Position numbers and translations under genes: made by a program. From IMG/VR virus record IMGVR_UViG_3300046532_001584, positions 1 through 50,786 of that record: a stretch of DNA of 50,786 nt. The stretch is one strand, 5' to 3'. The notes under the pieces are model-generated. The model did no database searches, was not told the origin of the DNA, and was given only the letters and a program-made list of their open reading frames with translations. The stretch is from a virus. Below are positions 34,339 through 42,498 of the stretch, piece by piece (the stretch's first letter is position 1; each line of letters starts with the position of its first letter).

Positions 34339-34790
34339 AAGTAGGATTTACATGTTCACCATTTGATTTATTACACGCAGGCCATATAGAAATGTTACGT
34401 GAGTGTAAGGAGAATTGCGATTATCTTATATGTGGTATTAATACTAAACCTGAAAAAAAGGGTAAGTTTCCAGTTCAAAGTCTTATGGAAAGACATATGC
34501 AATTGTCAGGTGTAAAATATGTTGATGAGATTATACCATATGAAAATGAAGATGATTTAATTAATTTGCTTAAACTTAAAATGCCTGATATAAGATTTGT
34601 TGGTGGAGACTATCATGGTAAACCATTTACAGGTTCTAACTTAGAAATGGAAATATTTTATAATAATCGTGAACATCCATTTTCATCAAGGGAACTTAAA
34701 AATAGAGTAATCCATTGGGCATTTGATGGCCATCATTATTATTCTAAAGCTGAAGTTGAAAAATATAAATCGAGAATATCACACGAATAA
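34335..34790 (+). CDS. Cytidylyltransferase (glycerol-3-P or related)
   Basis: A 151-residue nucleotidyltransferase with TCSPFDLLHAGHIEMLREC (H-x-G-H site at about 15-18) and a later NREHPFSSRELKNRV, a region that in glycerol-3-phosphate cytidylyltransferases reads 'ISTT-x-x-I'; here it carries S-S-R-x-L-K. It activates a polyol phosphate or sugar for polymer synthesis. It is a second such domain beside the fusion at 29827. It ends directly at the gp47 start. Confidence 0.85.
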   Translation: MKVGFTCSPFDLLHAGHIEMLRECKENCDYLICGINTKPEKKGKFPVQSLMERHMQLSGVKYVDEIIPYENEDDLINLLKLKMPDIRFVGGDYHGKPFTGSNLEMEIFYNNREHPFSSRELKNRVIHWAFDGHHYYSKAEVEKYKSRISHE

Positions 34791-35855
34791 ATGAAAATAG
34801 CTTTACTTAATGACACTCATGTAGGTGTTAGAAATTCATCACAAATATTTATAGATTTTCAAAAAAGATTTTATGAAGAAATCTTTTTTCCTTACTGTAA
34901 AGAAAATGATATAAAACAAATAATTCATTTAGGTGATTATTACGATCATAGAAAGTTTGTAAACTTTAAAGCATTAAGAGAAAATAGAAGACACTTCCTT
35001 GAACCTATGCAACAGATGGGTATGAAAATGGATATACTTCCAGGGAACCATGATGTATTTCACAAGAACACAAATGATCTTTGTTCTCTTAAAGAACTAT
35101 TAGGATATTACACAAAAAATATTAATATTGTAATGAAACCTTCTACGTTAAATTATGACGGATTAGATATTCATTTACTGCCATGGATTAATAATGAAAA
35201 TTATGATCATTCTATGGAATTTGTTAAAAAGAATAAAGGTATACTTATGGCTCATCTAGAATTGCAAGGATTCGAAATGATGAGAGGTATTAAACAACCA
35301 AAGGGAAACGGTATGGGAGTTGAACCATTCGAGCATTATGATTTATGTTTGTCAGGTCATTATCATGCAAGTTCACAACAAGGTAACATAAGATACTTAG
35401 GATGTCAAATGGAATTCACATGGGCAGATGCTGGTGATCAAAAACATTTCCATATATTTGATACAGATACAAAAACAATTGAAGCAATACCTAATCCATT
35501 GACATTATTTGAGAAGATTTATTATGATGATACAAGTACAGATTACACAAATATTAATATAGATATATGTGCAGATAAATTTGTTAAAGTTATTGTAGGG
35601 AATAAGTCAAACCCATTTATGTTTGATAAGTTTATTGAAAGAATATCAGATCTTAATACACATGATCTGAAGATAGCTGAGAACTTCTCAGAATTTTTAG
35701 GTGAGAATGTACTCACTAATATAGAAGATATAGAAAATACAACTGACTTAATGGCTGGTTATATAGACGGTGTCAAAACAGATTTAGATAAAGACAAACT
35801 TAAAACTCTTATGAATAGTCTCTATAATGACGCCATAGACATGGAGATACAATGA
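34791..35855 (+). CDS. gp47: Recombination endonuclease subunit gp47 (Mre11/SbcD-like)
   Basis: With gp46 it resects DNA ends for recombination-dependent replication. 354 residues versus 339 in T4. Metal motifs: LLNDTHVG (D8, H10), HLGDYYDHRK (D49), LPGNHDVF (N86, H87, D88) and SGHYHASS (H191, H193). ATG directly follows the previous stop. It overlaps a small exported protein by 4 nt. Confidence 0.95.
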   Translation: MKIALLNDTHVGVRNSSQIFIDFQKRFYEEIFFPYCKENDIKQIIHLGDYYDHRKFVNFKALRENRRHFLEPMQQMGMKMDILPGNHDVFHKNTNDLCSLKELLGYYTKNINIVMKPSTLNYDGLDIHLLPWINNENYDHSMEFVKKNKGILMAHLELQGFEMMRGIKQPKGNGMGVEPFEHYDLCLSGHYHASSQQGNIRYLGCQMEFTWADAGDQKHFHIFDTDTKTIEAIPNPLTLFEKIYYDDTSTDYTNINIDICADKFVKVIVGNKSNPFMFDKFIERISDLNTHDLKIAENFSEFLGENVLTNIEDIENTTDLMAGYIDGVKTDLDKDKLKTLMNSLYNDAIDMEIQ

Positions 35856-36379
35856 GAACACTACTAATAATATTATTAACACTTACGTTTGGTGTAGCTG
35901 CTGAACAAATATGGACTGACTTTAGTCCCAAACCAGAGGCTAAGGTAATTGTAATTGATGACCCTCAAACTGCTGAGGTAATTATTATGATTAAAGATCC
36001 AGTGCCAATGAAAACTGAAGCTATTGTTAAAACGGAAAATGAAATTGACAAAGAAAAGTATAGACAATACTTTGAAGATGAATCATTAGTGCTTATGGTA
36101 TTAGGTGGTCTTGAATATTGGAAAATGAATTGTGGAACACTAACAAGCACAGGTCAATACTTTATGAAATTAGCTATTAAAAAACATGAAATAGATGAAG
36201 AGGAAATGCATATGGATATGAGTTTCCAAACAGGTCTATTTGCAGCTACGTTATATAATAGTTGTGATCATTTTCTTAGTCAAGTAAAAACTATTGGATT
36301 AGACATGATGTTTATAAAAACTACACCACCACCAAACGGAGCTAAAGAACTTGATAATATTTCAAACCCTGAAGTATAA
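35852..36379 (+). CDS. Hypothetical exported protein between gp47 and gp46
   Basis: A 175-residue protein with a signal peptide (MRTLLIILLTLTFGVAAE, cleavage near 17-18). The mature part is acidic with MKTEAIVKTENEIDKEKYR and two Cys (at about 97 and 140 in ...NCGTLTST and YNSCDHFL), possibly disulfide-linked. No family recognised. Its position inside the gp47/gp46 pair is unusual. It overlaps gp46 by 29 nt. Confidence 0.65.
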   Translation: MRTLLIILLTLTFGVAAEQIWTDFSPKPEAKVIVIDDPQTAEVIIMIKDPVPMKTEAIVKTENEIDKEKYRQYFEDESLVLMVLGGLEYWKMNCGTLTSTGQYFMKLAIKKHEIDEEEMHMDMSFQTGLFAATLYNSCDHFLSQVKTIGLDMMFIKTTPPPNGAKELDNISNPEV

Positions 36380-38012
36380 GAACTTTTTATCAACCGGCAA
36401 TAACCCAATAACAATAGAACTTAATAAGAGTAAATCAACTCTTATTGTAGGTCGTAACGGGTCCGGTAAATCTACAATCCTTGATGCACTATCCTTTGCA
36501 TTATTTGGTAGACCGCATAGAAATGTTAATAAAAATGGATTAGTAAATTCAGTTAATGGAAAGAATTGTGAAGTAGAAGTACATTTTGAAACAGCTGGCC
36601 ATCAATTTAAAGTGGTTAGAGGAATCAAACCAAACAACTTTGAAGTATGGCAAAACGGTAATATGATAGACCAGCAAACAAATGTAAGGGACTATCAAAA
36701 ATTCTTAGAGCAGAATATATTAAAGCTTAACCATAAATCCTTTCATCAGATAGTAGTCTTAGGGTCTAGTTCGTTTGTACCTTTTATGCAATTAAAGTCT
36801 CACGATAGGCGTGATGTCATTGAAGACCTTCTAGATATAAACATATTTAGCAAGATGAAGGTTATATTACGGGAAAGAAACTCTAAATCGAGGGAATTAG
36901 GTAAGAGTTCTAAAATATCGGTAGATGCTCAAAAGGATAAAATTGAATATCAAAAGAAACATATCGCTCAATTAGAGTCTATTAATGTGGATGCTAAGCA
37001 ATCATTTGATGATGATATAGCTGATACACAAAGCAAGTTAGATATACTAAAGGATAGATTAGAAAAATATCCTGAAGGCCTTAAAGGTAATCTAAATTCT
37101 TTAAGGAAAGTAAGAGAAGGATTGGGAGAAGAAAAGGGAAGGCATACTCATGCTATGAATAAACTTGTAGATACAGCTAAGTTCTTTGAACTAAATGAAG
37201 ATTGTCCTACTTGTACACAACCGATTAATCCACAATTAAAGACTGCAATGCTTATTGAAGTTAAGCAACAAGCAAAGATAACTCAAGATGCTATAATTCT
37301 AAATACAACAAAATATAATACTACCATTGATACTTTAGATGATGTACAAAATCAGCTTTCTGATATGACAGAGATTAGCTCTGAAATGAATACACATGCT
37401 AGTACAATGAGTTCATTATTAAGTAAACAAGTAAAAGAAGTAGATATAGCTGGTCCTACAAAGGATCTATTAGACATGCAAAATGATATTGATGATATGC
37501 GTGAGAACTTAGATAAAGCTAACGATGAGTTATTATATAATGACATAGCTGGTGAGATGTTAAAAGATACAGGCATACGAACTAAAATAATTAAAGAATA
37601 CTTACCTGCAATGAACACTCTTATTAATAAATATTTACAAGTTCTAGAGTTTTTTGTAGCATTCCAGTTAGATGAAAATTTTCAAGAAACAATTAAGTCA
37701 AGACATAGAGATGATTTTGTATATGACAATTTTTCTGAAGGTGAGAAGATGCGTATTGATTTAAGTTTATTGTTTGCTTGGAGACAAATAGCTAAGATGA
37801 AAAACTCAACTAACACAAATTTGTTAATACTTGATGAGACATTTGATTCATCTCTTGATGAAGATGGAGTAGATAATCTAATGAAGATCCTATTGACTCT
37901 TGAGAAAGGCACAAATACATTTATTATTTCACACAAACCAGATATGCTTGAATCTAAATTAAAAGAGAAGATCATGTTCATAAAAAAGAATAATTTTTCT
38001 CAGATCGGATAA
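36351..38012 (+). CDS. gp46: Recombination endonuclease subunit gp46 (Rad50/SbcC-like)
   Basis: ABC-type ATPase partner of gp47. 553 residues versus 560 in T4: Walker A VGRNGSGKSTI (33-43), coiled-coil arms with the zinc hook CPTC (285-288), a signature region FSEGEKMRIDLSLLFAW near 460 and Walker B LLILDETFDSSLDE. Starts with TTG at 36351 within the end of the previous gene. This start is chosen because IIFQTLKYKNFLS fits the conserved gp46 N-terminus. Confidence 0.95.
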   Translation: MIIFQTLKYKNFLSTGNNPITIELNKSKSTLIVGRNGSGKSTILDALSFALFGRPHRNVNKNGLVNSVNGKNCEVEVHFETAGHQFKVVRGIKPNNFEVWQNGNMIDQQTNVRDYQKFLEQNILKLNHKSFHQIVVLGSSSFVPFMQLKSHDRRDVIEDLLDINIFSKMKVILRERNSKSRELGKSSKISVDAQKDKIEYQKKHIAQLESINVDAKQSFDDDIADTQSKLDILKDRLEKYPEGLKGNLNSLRKVREGLGEEKGRHTHAMNKLVDTAKFFELNEDCPTCTQPINPQLKTAMLIEVKQQAKITQDAIILNTTKYNTTIDTLDDVQNQLSDMTEISSEMNTHASTMSSLLSKQVKEVDIAGPTKDLLDMQNDIDDMRENLDKANDELLYNDIAGEMLKDTGIRTKIIKEYLPAMNTLINKYLQVLEFFVAFQLDENFQETIKSRHRDDFVYDNFSEGEKMRIDLSLLFAWRQIAKMKNSTNTNLLILDETFDSSLDEDGVDNLMKILLTLEKGTNTFIISHKPDMLESKLKEKIMFIKKNNFSQIG

Positions 38013-38015
38013 AAA

Positions 38016-38116
38016 CCTGGCCTACTGACTGGCGGCCCGGTGGACCCATAGTTTCCTACACGAAAACAGTCACGTATGGTATAATAGTATATTAAATAAT
38101 AAAAAAAGGAAATACT
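38016..38116 (+). repeat. Promoter cassette, copy A
   Basis: A block shared with two other gaps (38312 and 39666): CCTGGCCTACTGACT and GGCGGCCCGG, then TGGACCC, CTACACGAAA, GTATGGTATAATAG, TATTAAATAATAAAAAAAGG and the ribosome site GGAAA just before ATG 38117. The order and spacing are the same in all three copies, with only local differences. See the related promoter entry. Confidence 0.85.
38056..38085 (+). promoter_or_regulatory. Early promoter in cassette A
   Basis: CTACAC, 18 nt, TATAAT with TATGG before the second box. The spacing of 18 differs from the TTTACW promoters (16-17), so the three cassettes form a subfamily. Confidence 0.7.
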
Positions 38117-38305
38117 ATGACTACAGATATGATAACTCACACAATGGATATTGACCCAAACATTTCAGTTTTTGAACTATTCAAAACAATAAACTTTTTT
38201 GGGGCTAAACTTATATCATTAAACGAACAATCTTCGTTACCATTACCTTCAATATCAATTGAAATTACTAAATCAAATTTAGACAAATTATTAACTCAAA
38301 TATAA
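38117..38305 (+). CDS. Small hypothetical protein under promoter cassette A
   Basis: A 62-residue protein (MTTDMITHTMDIDPNIS, FELFKTINFFGAKLISL, SISIEITKSNLDKLLTQI). No motif recognised. It has its own strong promoter and ribosome site and is followed at once by another promoter cassette, suggesting independent early expression, as with many small host-takeover proteins. Confidence 0.65.
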   Translation: MTTDMITHTMDIDPNISVFELFKTINFFGAKLISLNEQSSLPLPSISIEITKSNLDKLLTQI

Positions 38306-38311
38306 TAATCA

Positions 38312-38413
38312 CCTGGCCTACTGACTCGTCACTTCTGGACCCAAAAGTTCTTACACGAAACAGCCAACGTATGGTATAATAGATATATTAAATAATAAAA
38401 AAGGAAATAAATT
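38312..38413 (+). repeat. Promoter cassette, copy B
   Basis: Matches copy A: CCTGGCCTACTGACT, TCTGGACCCAAAAGTTCTTACACGAAA in two parts, GTATGGTATAATAG and ATAATAAAAAAGGAAAT before ATG 38414. It differs from A in the CGTCACTT stretch between ACTGACT and TGGACCC. Confidence 0.85.
38351..38380 (+). promoter_or_regulatory. Early promoter in cassette B
   Basis: TTACAC, 18 nt, TATAAT with TATGG before the second box. It drives the MoxR/CobS-like ATPase gene. Confidence 0.72.
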
Positions 38414-39577
38414 ATGAATAAAGCGATAGAAAAATTAATGAATGACTACCCTAATCAGGTTCACTTTTCAACATCTGAAATTAAAAAGGCAGCTAAAGAT
38501 ATTGGTGAAAATCCAAGATCAGCTTATACTTTTATTAAGTATAGAGAAAATTGTCCACAAATTAGTCGTGGTGTATATGACTTAACTAGCTTAATGCCAA
38601 AATCTGCAACTCCTAAAAAAGATGCAGCAATGTCTTATGCTTCTACTACTGCAGTTGCTTCAGTTTCTAATGATGAAGTTTTTGTTCCTAATTTTGATGA
38701 TACATTTGTTGCTTGGGGTAACTTTACAGAACTTTTAAAAATAGTTAGATCAAGAATGTTTTATCCAACATTTGTTTCTGGACTTTCTGGAAATGGTAAA
38801 ACATTTATGATTGAACAAGCATGTGCAAAACTTAAACGTGAATATGTTAGAGTTCAAATTTCTCCTGAAACGGATGAAGATGATTTAATCGGTGGATTCC
38901 GTCTTATCAAAGGTGAGACAGTTTTTCAAAAAGGCCCAGTGATTAAAGCTATGGAAGCCGGAGCAATCTTAATGATTGATGAAATTGATAGAGGAACTAA
39001 TAAAATTATGTGTCTTCAAGGAGTCCTTGAAGGTAAGCCAGTTCTAATCAAAAAGACTGGACAAGTTATTGAACCTAAAGAAGGTTTCAATATAATTGCT
39101 ACAGCTAATACGAAAGGTAAAGGTTCAGAAGATGGAAGATATTCAGCAGCTGGAATTATTGATGATGCTTTCCTTGAAAGATTTACAATTACTCTTGAAC
39201 AAACTTTTCCAACAATGCCAACTGAAGAAAAAATTGTTATGAAGCATATGAAAAAATTCGAAGTTATGGATGAAGAATTTGCTAAGTTACTTGTTGGTTG
39301 GGCTGATGCTATTAGGAAAACATTTTATGATGAAGGTATTGATGAAGTTATTTCAACTCGTAGATTATGCCACATCGTTCAAACATTTTCAATTTTCAAT
39401 AAACGTGAAAAAGCAATTGCTTTATGTGTAAATAGATTTGATGAAGATACTAAAGCTGCTTTTATAGATCTTTATGAAAAAGTTGATGCTACTATTAATA
39501 ATCCTGAGCCTGAAGTAGAAATTGATTTAGGTGATGGGGATCCACATTATGATTATTCTGATTCAGATGATGTATGA
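38414..39577 (+). CDS. MoxR/CobS-like AAA+ ATPase
   Basis: A 387-residue AAA+ ATPase of the MoxR/CobS/NirQ kind: N-terminal winged-helix-like part (residues 1-60), Walker A SGLSGNGKT (122-130), Walker B ILMIDEIDRG (185-194), a GGFRLIKGETVFQKGPV pore-loop region, sensor/arginine region NIIATANTKGKG and AAGIIDDAFLERFTITLE. Such ATPases act with a VWA protein to insert metals or remodel a complex. Its partner candidate is the VWA protein at 40029. CobS-like genes occur in T4-like cyanophages, but no cobalamin genes are seen here. Confidence 0.92.
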   Translation: MNKAIEKLMNDYPNQVHFSTSEIKKAAKDIGENPRSAYTFIKYRENCPQISRGVYDLTSLMPKSATPKKDAAMSYASTTAVASVSNDEVFVPNFDDTFVAWGNFTELLKIVRSRMFYPTFVSGLSGNGKTFMIEQACAKLKREYVRVQISPETDEDDLIGGFRLIKGETVFQKGPVIKAMEAGAILMIDEIDRGTNKIMCLQGVLEGKPVLIKKTGQVIEPKEGFNIIATANTKGKGSEDGRYSAAGIIDDAFLERFTITLEQTFPTMPTEEKIVMKHMKKFEVMDEEFAKLLVGWADAIRKTFYDEGIDEVISTRRLCHIVQTFSIFNKREKAIALCVNRFDEDTKAAFIDLYEKVDATINNPEPEVEIDLGDGDPHYDYSDSDDV

Positions 39578-39584
39578 AATTGAT

Positions 39585-39661
39585 GGTGAGAATAGCTCAG
39601 TTGGTAGAGCCCCGGATTGTGATTCCGGTTGTCGCGGGTTCGAGCCCCGTTTCTCACCCCA
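39585..39661 (+). tRNA. tRNA-His (GTG anticodon)
   Basis: A complete cloverleaf. G39585 is G-1; acceptor arm GTGAGAA pairs with TTCTCAC; D-arm GCTC/GAGC; anticodon stem CCGGA/TCCGG with loop TTGTGAT (anticodon GTG, His); T-arm GCGGG/CCCGT with TTCGAGC loop. C39658 is discriminator C73 and CCA (39659-39661) is encoded. G-1:C73 is the usual bacterial His identity pair. The register is fixed by T8, A9 and G10. It sits between the ATPase gene and promoter cassette C. Confidence 0.95.
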
Positions 39662-39665
39662 AAAG

Positions 39666-39769
39666 CTTGGACTATGGACTGGCGGCCACCTGGACCCAAA
39701 AGTTCTTACACGAAACTCCCTTCGTATGGTATAATAGATATATTAGATAATAAAAAAGGAAATAAAAAT
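39666..39769 (+). repeat. Promoter cassette, copy C
   Basis: Matches copies A and B: CTTGGACTATGGACTGGCGG, then TGGACCCAAAAGTTCTTACA, CGAAA, CGTATGGTATAATAG and ATAATAAAAAAGGAAAT. It differs in the first bases, in 'CTCCC' upstream of CGTATGG and in TTAGAT for TTAAAT. It lies between tRNA-His and the gene at 39770. Confidence 0.85.
39706..39735 (+). promoter_or_regulatory. Early promoter in cassette C
   Basis: TTACAC, 18 nt, TATAAT with TATGG before the second box. It starts after the tRNA and drives the small gene at 39770 and probably the VWA gene behind it. Confidence 0.72.
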
Positions 39770-40027
39770 ATGAATGACATGAATAAAATTGCAGCTTTAA
39801 TCCGAACTTTAGATAACGATCAATTAACTCAGATCGTAAATGTAGTCAAATCTCATCGTACGGTATTAGCCCAGGCAACTAAATTAAATTTATCAGTCGG
39901 TATGAAAGTTTCTTGGGGTGCTATGGGACACGGTACGGTTGATAAAATTAATCGCACTAAATGTATTTGCACTAGGAATGATGGTCAAAAATGGACTATC
40001 CCTATGACAATGTTGAGGATTTCTTAA
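39770..40027 (+). CDS. Small KOW/SH3-like hypothetical protein
   Basis: ATG 39770 is chosen because GGAAATAAAAAT lies before it; a longer frame reading through the tRNA is rejected. 85 residues: an N-terminal helix (MNKIAALIRTLDNDQLTQI) and a C-terminal beta-rich half (GMKVSWGAMGHGTVDKINR then DGQKWTIPMTMLR) like a small SH3/KOW barrel. It could bind nucleic acid or be an accessory to the next gene, which begins 1 nt later. Confidence 0.65.
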   Translation: MNDMNKIAALIRTLDNDQLTQIVNVVKSHRTVLAQATKLNLSVGMKVSWGAMGHGTVDKINRTKCICTRNDGQKWTIPMTMLRIS

Positions 40028-40028
40028 T

Positions 40029-42164
40029 ATGAATTTATCTGCTCAAGAATATTTAGCTAAGCTATTAGCCAAGGAGAATTTATCGGTTCAACATGGTAAT
40101 TACTCCACGGCTTCATTTGATGTTGAAAATCGTGTATTAAGATTACCACTTTGGGCAGACAAAGGAAAAGATGTTTATGACCTTTTAGTCGGACATGAAG
40201 TTGGTCATGCTCTTTACACTCCTGCTGATGGATGGCACGATTCTGAAAAGAAAATTGGTCATATCCCTAGAGCTTATTTAAATATTGTTGAAGATATTCG
40301 AATTGAACGTATGATCCAAGAGACATATCCTGGAATCATTCGTAGATTTAAATCAGGATATAAAACATTATTTGATGATAATTTATTTGGTACTGATGAT
40401 AGAGATATTAATACAGCTGGTCTTATGGACAGGCTTAATGTTTCTTCAAAAGGTAGAGGTTATATTCCAGTTGAATTCTCAAATGAAGAATCTCCTTTAG
40501 TTGCTGAAGCTATGAAAGTTAAAACTTGGGATGACGTTATAAAAGTTTGTGAAAAATTATTTAACTTTGTTGATGAAAATGAAAAGGAAGAAGAAAAGCC
40601 TGAAGGTAATAACGCTACTTTTCCTTCTAACGAAATGGCAGGTGATGATGAAGCTCAAGCTGAAAAACCTGAAGGTACTACTCCTCCTGAAGATGATGAG
40701 GAAATGGAAGAAGAAAACCAAGGTCAAAATGGTGGAACTGATCCTGAAAATTCACAAGAAGAAAGTAAAGAAACAAAATCATCAGATAAACATTCCCCTT
40801 GGACTGAAGAAAATTTTAGAGAAAACGAAGAAGATTTACTTGAAACTTCAAAAGATGATCGTAAAGAAGACAGACAATCAGAATATTCTGCAGGTATTTC
40901 ACAGGAAAATTTAGACAAGATTGTGTTTTCTTATAAAGAAGCAAACGATATGAGAATGGAATGGATGAATGATAACATAGACGAAATTGAATATAGTCCT
41001 TATGGTAATCCAGGTTGTGAAAATGATTGGGCTAAATCAAAGCCTGGATTGAACTCAACAGCTAATTTATTGGCTAAAGACTTTGAAAGAAAGAAAGCAG
41101 CTTATGAATATTCAAGAGCTATTACTGCAAAGTCTGGAAAGCTTGATCCATTAAAGCTTCATGCTTATAAAACTTCTGAAGATATTTTCCTTACAACTAC
41201 TCAACTAGCACAAGCTAAATCACATGGAATTATGATGTTTGTAGATTATTCTGGTTCAATGTGTGATATTATAGAAGACGTAATTAATCAAACAATTACA
41301 ATTGCAATGTTTTGTAGAAAAGTTAATATCCCTTTTGAAGCTTATTCATTTACTACTTCAGGTTGGTACGGACGAGATCTTCAACCTACCATTGAAGTTA
41401 AAGGTAATGAACTAGACGGCTTAACTAAAATAAAAGTTGTTGAAATGTTTTCTTCAAAAATGAATACTAAAACTTTTGAAGAAGCTGCTTATACTACATT
41501 TGCTTTAAGTAAAGCACATTCATATACTCGCGAAAAGTCATATTACTTACATGCTGGTAGACTTCATCAAGTTGATACAATGGGTTCAACACCTCTTATT
41601 CAAACTACGATTTTAGCAGCTAAACTTACTAAAGACTTTCAAAAGAAGCATTCAATTCAAAAGACAAATGTTATGATGCTTACTGATGGTTACCCAGATA
41701 GTGTTAATGCTAATGATGATGAACACGCTAATGTTAAAACTAATCGTAATTCAAAAATAATTAACTTTGATGGAAAACTTATTCAAGGTAAAGGTTCAAG
41801 AGAAATATACAAAAATGCTTTATTAAGACTTAAAGAAATTACAGGTGCTAAAATCCTTGGTTTCCATTTAGCTCATGATGCTTCTACTTTTGGTCAAGGT
41901 TATTGGGACATTGAAGAAAGTAATCATGACTTTAGAGATCTTGTAAAGAAGTGGAGAAAAGTAGGTCATAAAGTTTGGAAAAATCAAAAAGGTTATGATG
42001 ATTACTTCATAGTAAAAGTTGGTCAAAAAAATATTGATGATGAATTTACTCCTAAGAAAGTTGAAACAATTAGAGACATTAGGAATGAATTTAAAAAATT
42101 CAATAAAACTAAAAAGCACACTAAACAATTAGTTGCTAAAATTTCAGATGCGGTAGCAGTATAA
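40029..42164 (+). CDS. HExxH metallopeptidase-like / VWA protein (CobT-like)
   Basis: A 711-residue protein with three parts. N-terminal: LVGHEVGHALYTP (H56-E57, H60), a zincin-type HExxH. Middle (about 184-270): a long acidic linker with many Glu/Asp (EEEKPEGN, EDDEEMEEENQGQ). C-terminal: a von Willebrand A domain with the MIDAS DYSGSM (406-411), a second TLTDGYPDS-like loop (MLTDGYPDS) and a later SHDF region. Acidic linker plus VWA resembles CobT, and it lies beside a CobS-like ATPase, but CobT lacks the HExxH. It may be a protease or chaperone driven by the ATPase. Confidence 0.85.
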   Translation: MNLSAQEYLAKLLAKENLSVQHGNYSTASFDVENRVLRLPLWADKGKDVYDLLVGHEVGHALYTPADGWHDSEKKIGHIPRAYLNIVEDIRIERMIQETYPGIIRRFKSGYKTLFDDNLFGTDDRDINTAGLMDRLNVSSKGRGYIPVEFSNEESPLVAEAMKVKTWDDVIKVCEKLFNFVDENEKEEEKPEGNNATFPSNEMAGDDEAQAEKPEGTTPPEDDEEMEEENQGQNGGTDPENSQEESKETKSSDKHSPWTEENFRENEEDLLETSKDDRKEDRQSEYSAGISQENLDKIVFSYKEANDMRMEWMNDNIDEIEYSPYGNPGCENDWAKSKPGLNSTANLLAKDFERKKAAYEYSRAITAKSGKLDPLKLHAYKTSEDIFLTTTQLAQAKSHGIMMFVDYSGSMCDIIEDVINQTITIAMFCRKVNIPFEAYSFTTSGWYGRDLQPTIEVKGNELDGLTKIKVVEMFSSKMNTKTFEEAAYTTFALSKAHSYTREKSYYLHAGRLHQVDTMGSTPLIQTTILAAKLTKDFQKKHSIQKTNVMMLTDGYPDSVNANDDEHANVKTNRNSKIINFDGKLIQGKGSREIYKNALLRLKEITGAKILGFHLAHDASTFGQGYWDIEESNHDFRDLVKKWRKVGHKVWKNQKGYDDYFIVKVGQKNIDDEFTPKKVETIRDIRNEFKKFNKTKKHTKQLVAKISDAVAV

Positions 42165-42490
42165 TGAGTTGCTTATCATTATTACTAGCCGCTTCTATTC
42201 ATGTTGGACTAGAAGGAGACTACCAAAACGTTCACCCTCATGTAAGATGTGAAGTTGAACATTCATTTTTTAATAGCACTATCGTAGGTGCATATTACAA
42301 TAGCGAATCAAAAGTGTCCACTTATGTTGGACAACAGTTTGGTATCATTGAAATAGGAGTCGTAACTGGTTACTCTAGTTACTCCTTACTTCCAATGTTA
42401 AGGATAAAAAAGAATGGCTGGTATATATCTCCAGCTTATGAGAAAGACAATTGGGGAGTTGTATTAGGATATGAGAAAAAAATATTTTAA
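42164..42490 (+). CDS. Small exported, beta-barrel-like hypothetical protein
   Basis: A 108-residue protein that starts in the previous stop (TAATGA). An N-terminal hydrophobic segment (LSLLLAASIHVGLEGD) looks like a short export signal. Alternating strands with aromatic residues (TIVGAYYNSESKVSTYVGQQ, GWYISPAYEKDNWGVVLGYE) suggest a small beta structure. No family recognised. Confidence 0.6.
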   Translation: MSCLSLLLAASIHVGLEGDYQNVHPHVRCEVEHSFFNSTIVGAYYNSESKVSTYVGQQFGIIEIGVVTGYSSYSLLPMLRIKKNGWYISPAYEKDNWGVVLGYEKKIF

Positions 42491-42498
42491 TGCAGCTG

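Noticed and set aside
39585-39661. tRNA-His as a prophage attachment site
   Set aside because: No integrase, excisionase or repressor gene was seen; the genome type is strictly lytic in known relatives.
39629-39769. Longer start for the small gene at 39770, reading through the tRNA
   Set aside because: It would translate tRNA-His and the promoter cassette; the ATG at 39770 has a proper ribosome site.
38016-39769. The three ~100-nt repeats as a CRISPR-like array
   Set aside because: The copies are unevenly spaced, sit before genes and contain promoter boxes and ribosome sites; no regular spacers.
38414-42164. Cobaltochelatase (vitamin B12) function for the ATPase-VWA pair
   Set aside because: No CobN or other cobalamin gene is in the window, and the VWA protein has an extra HExxH; similarity is only at the level of domain type.
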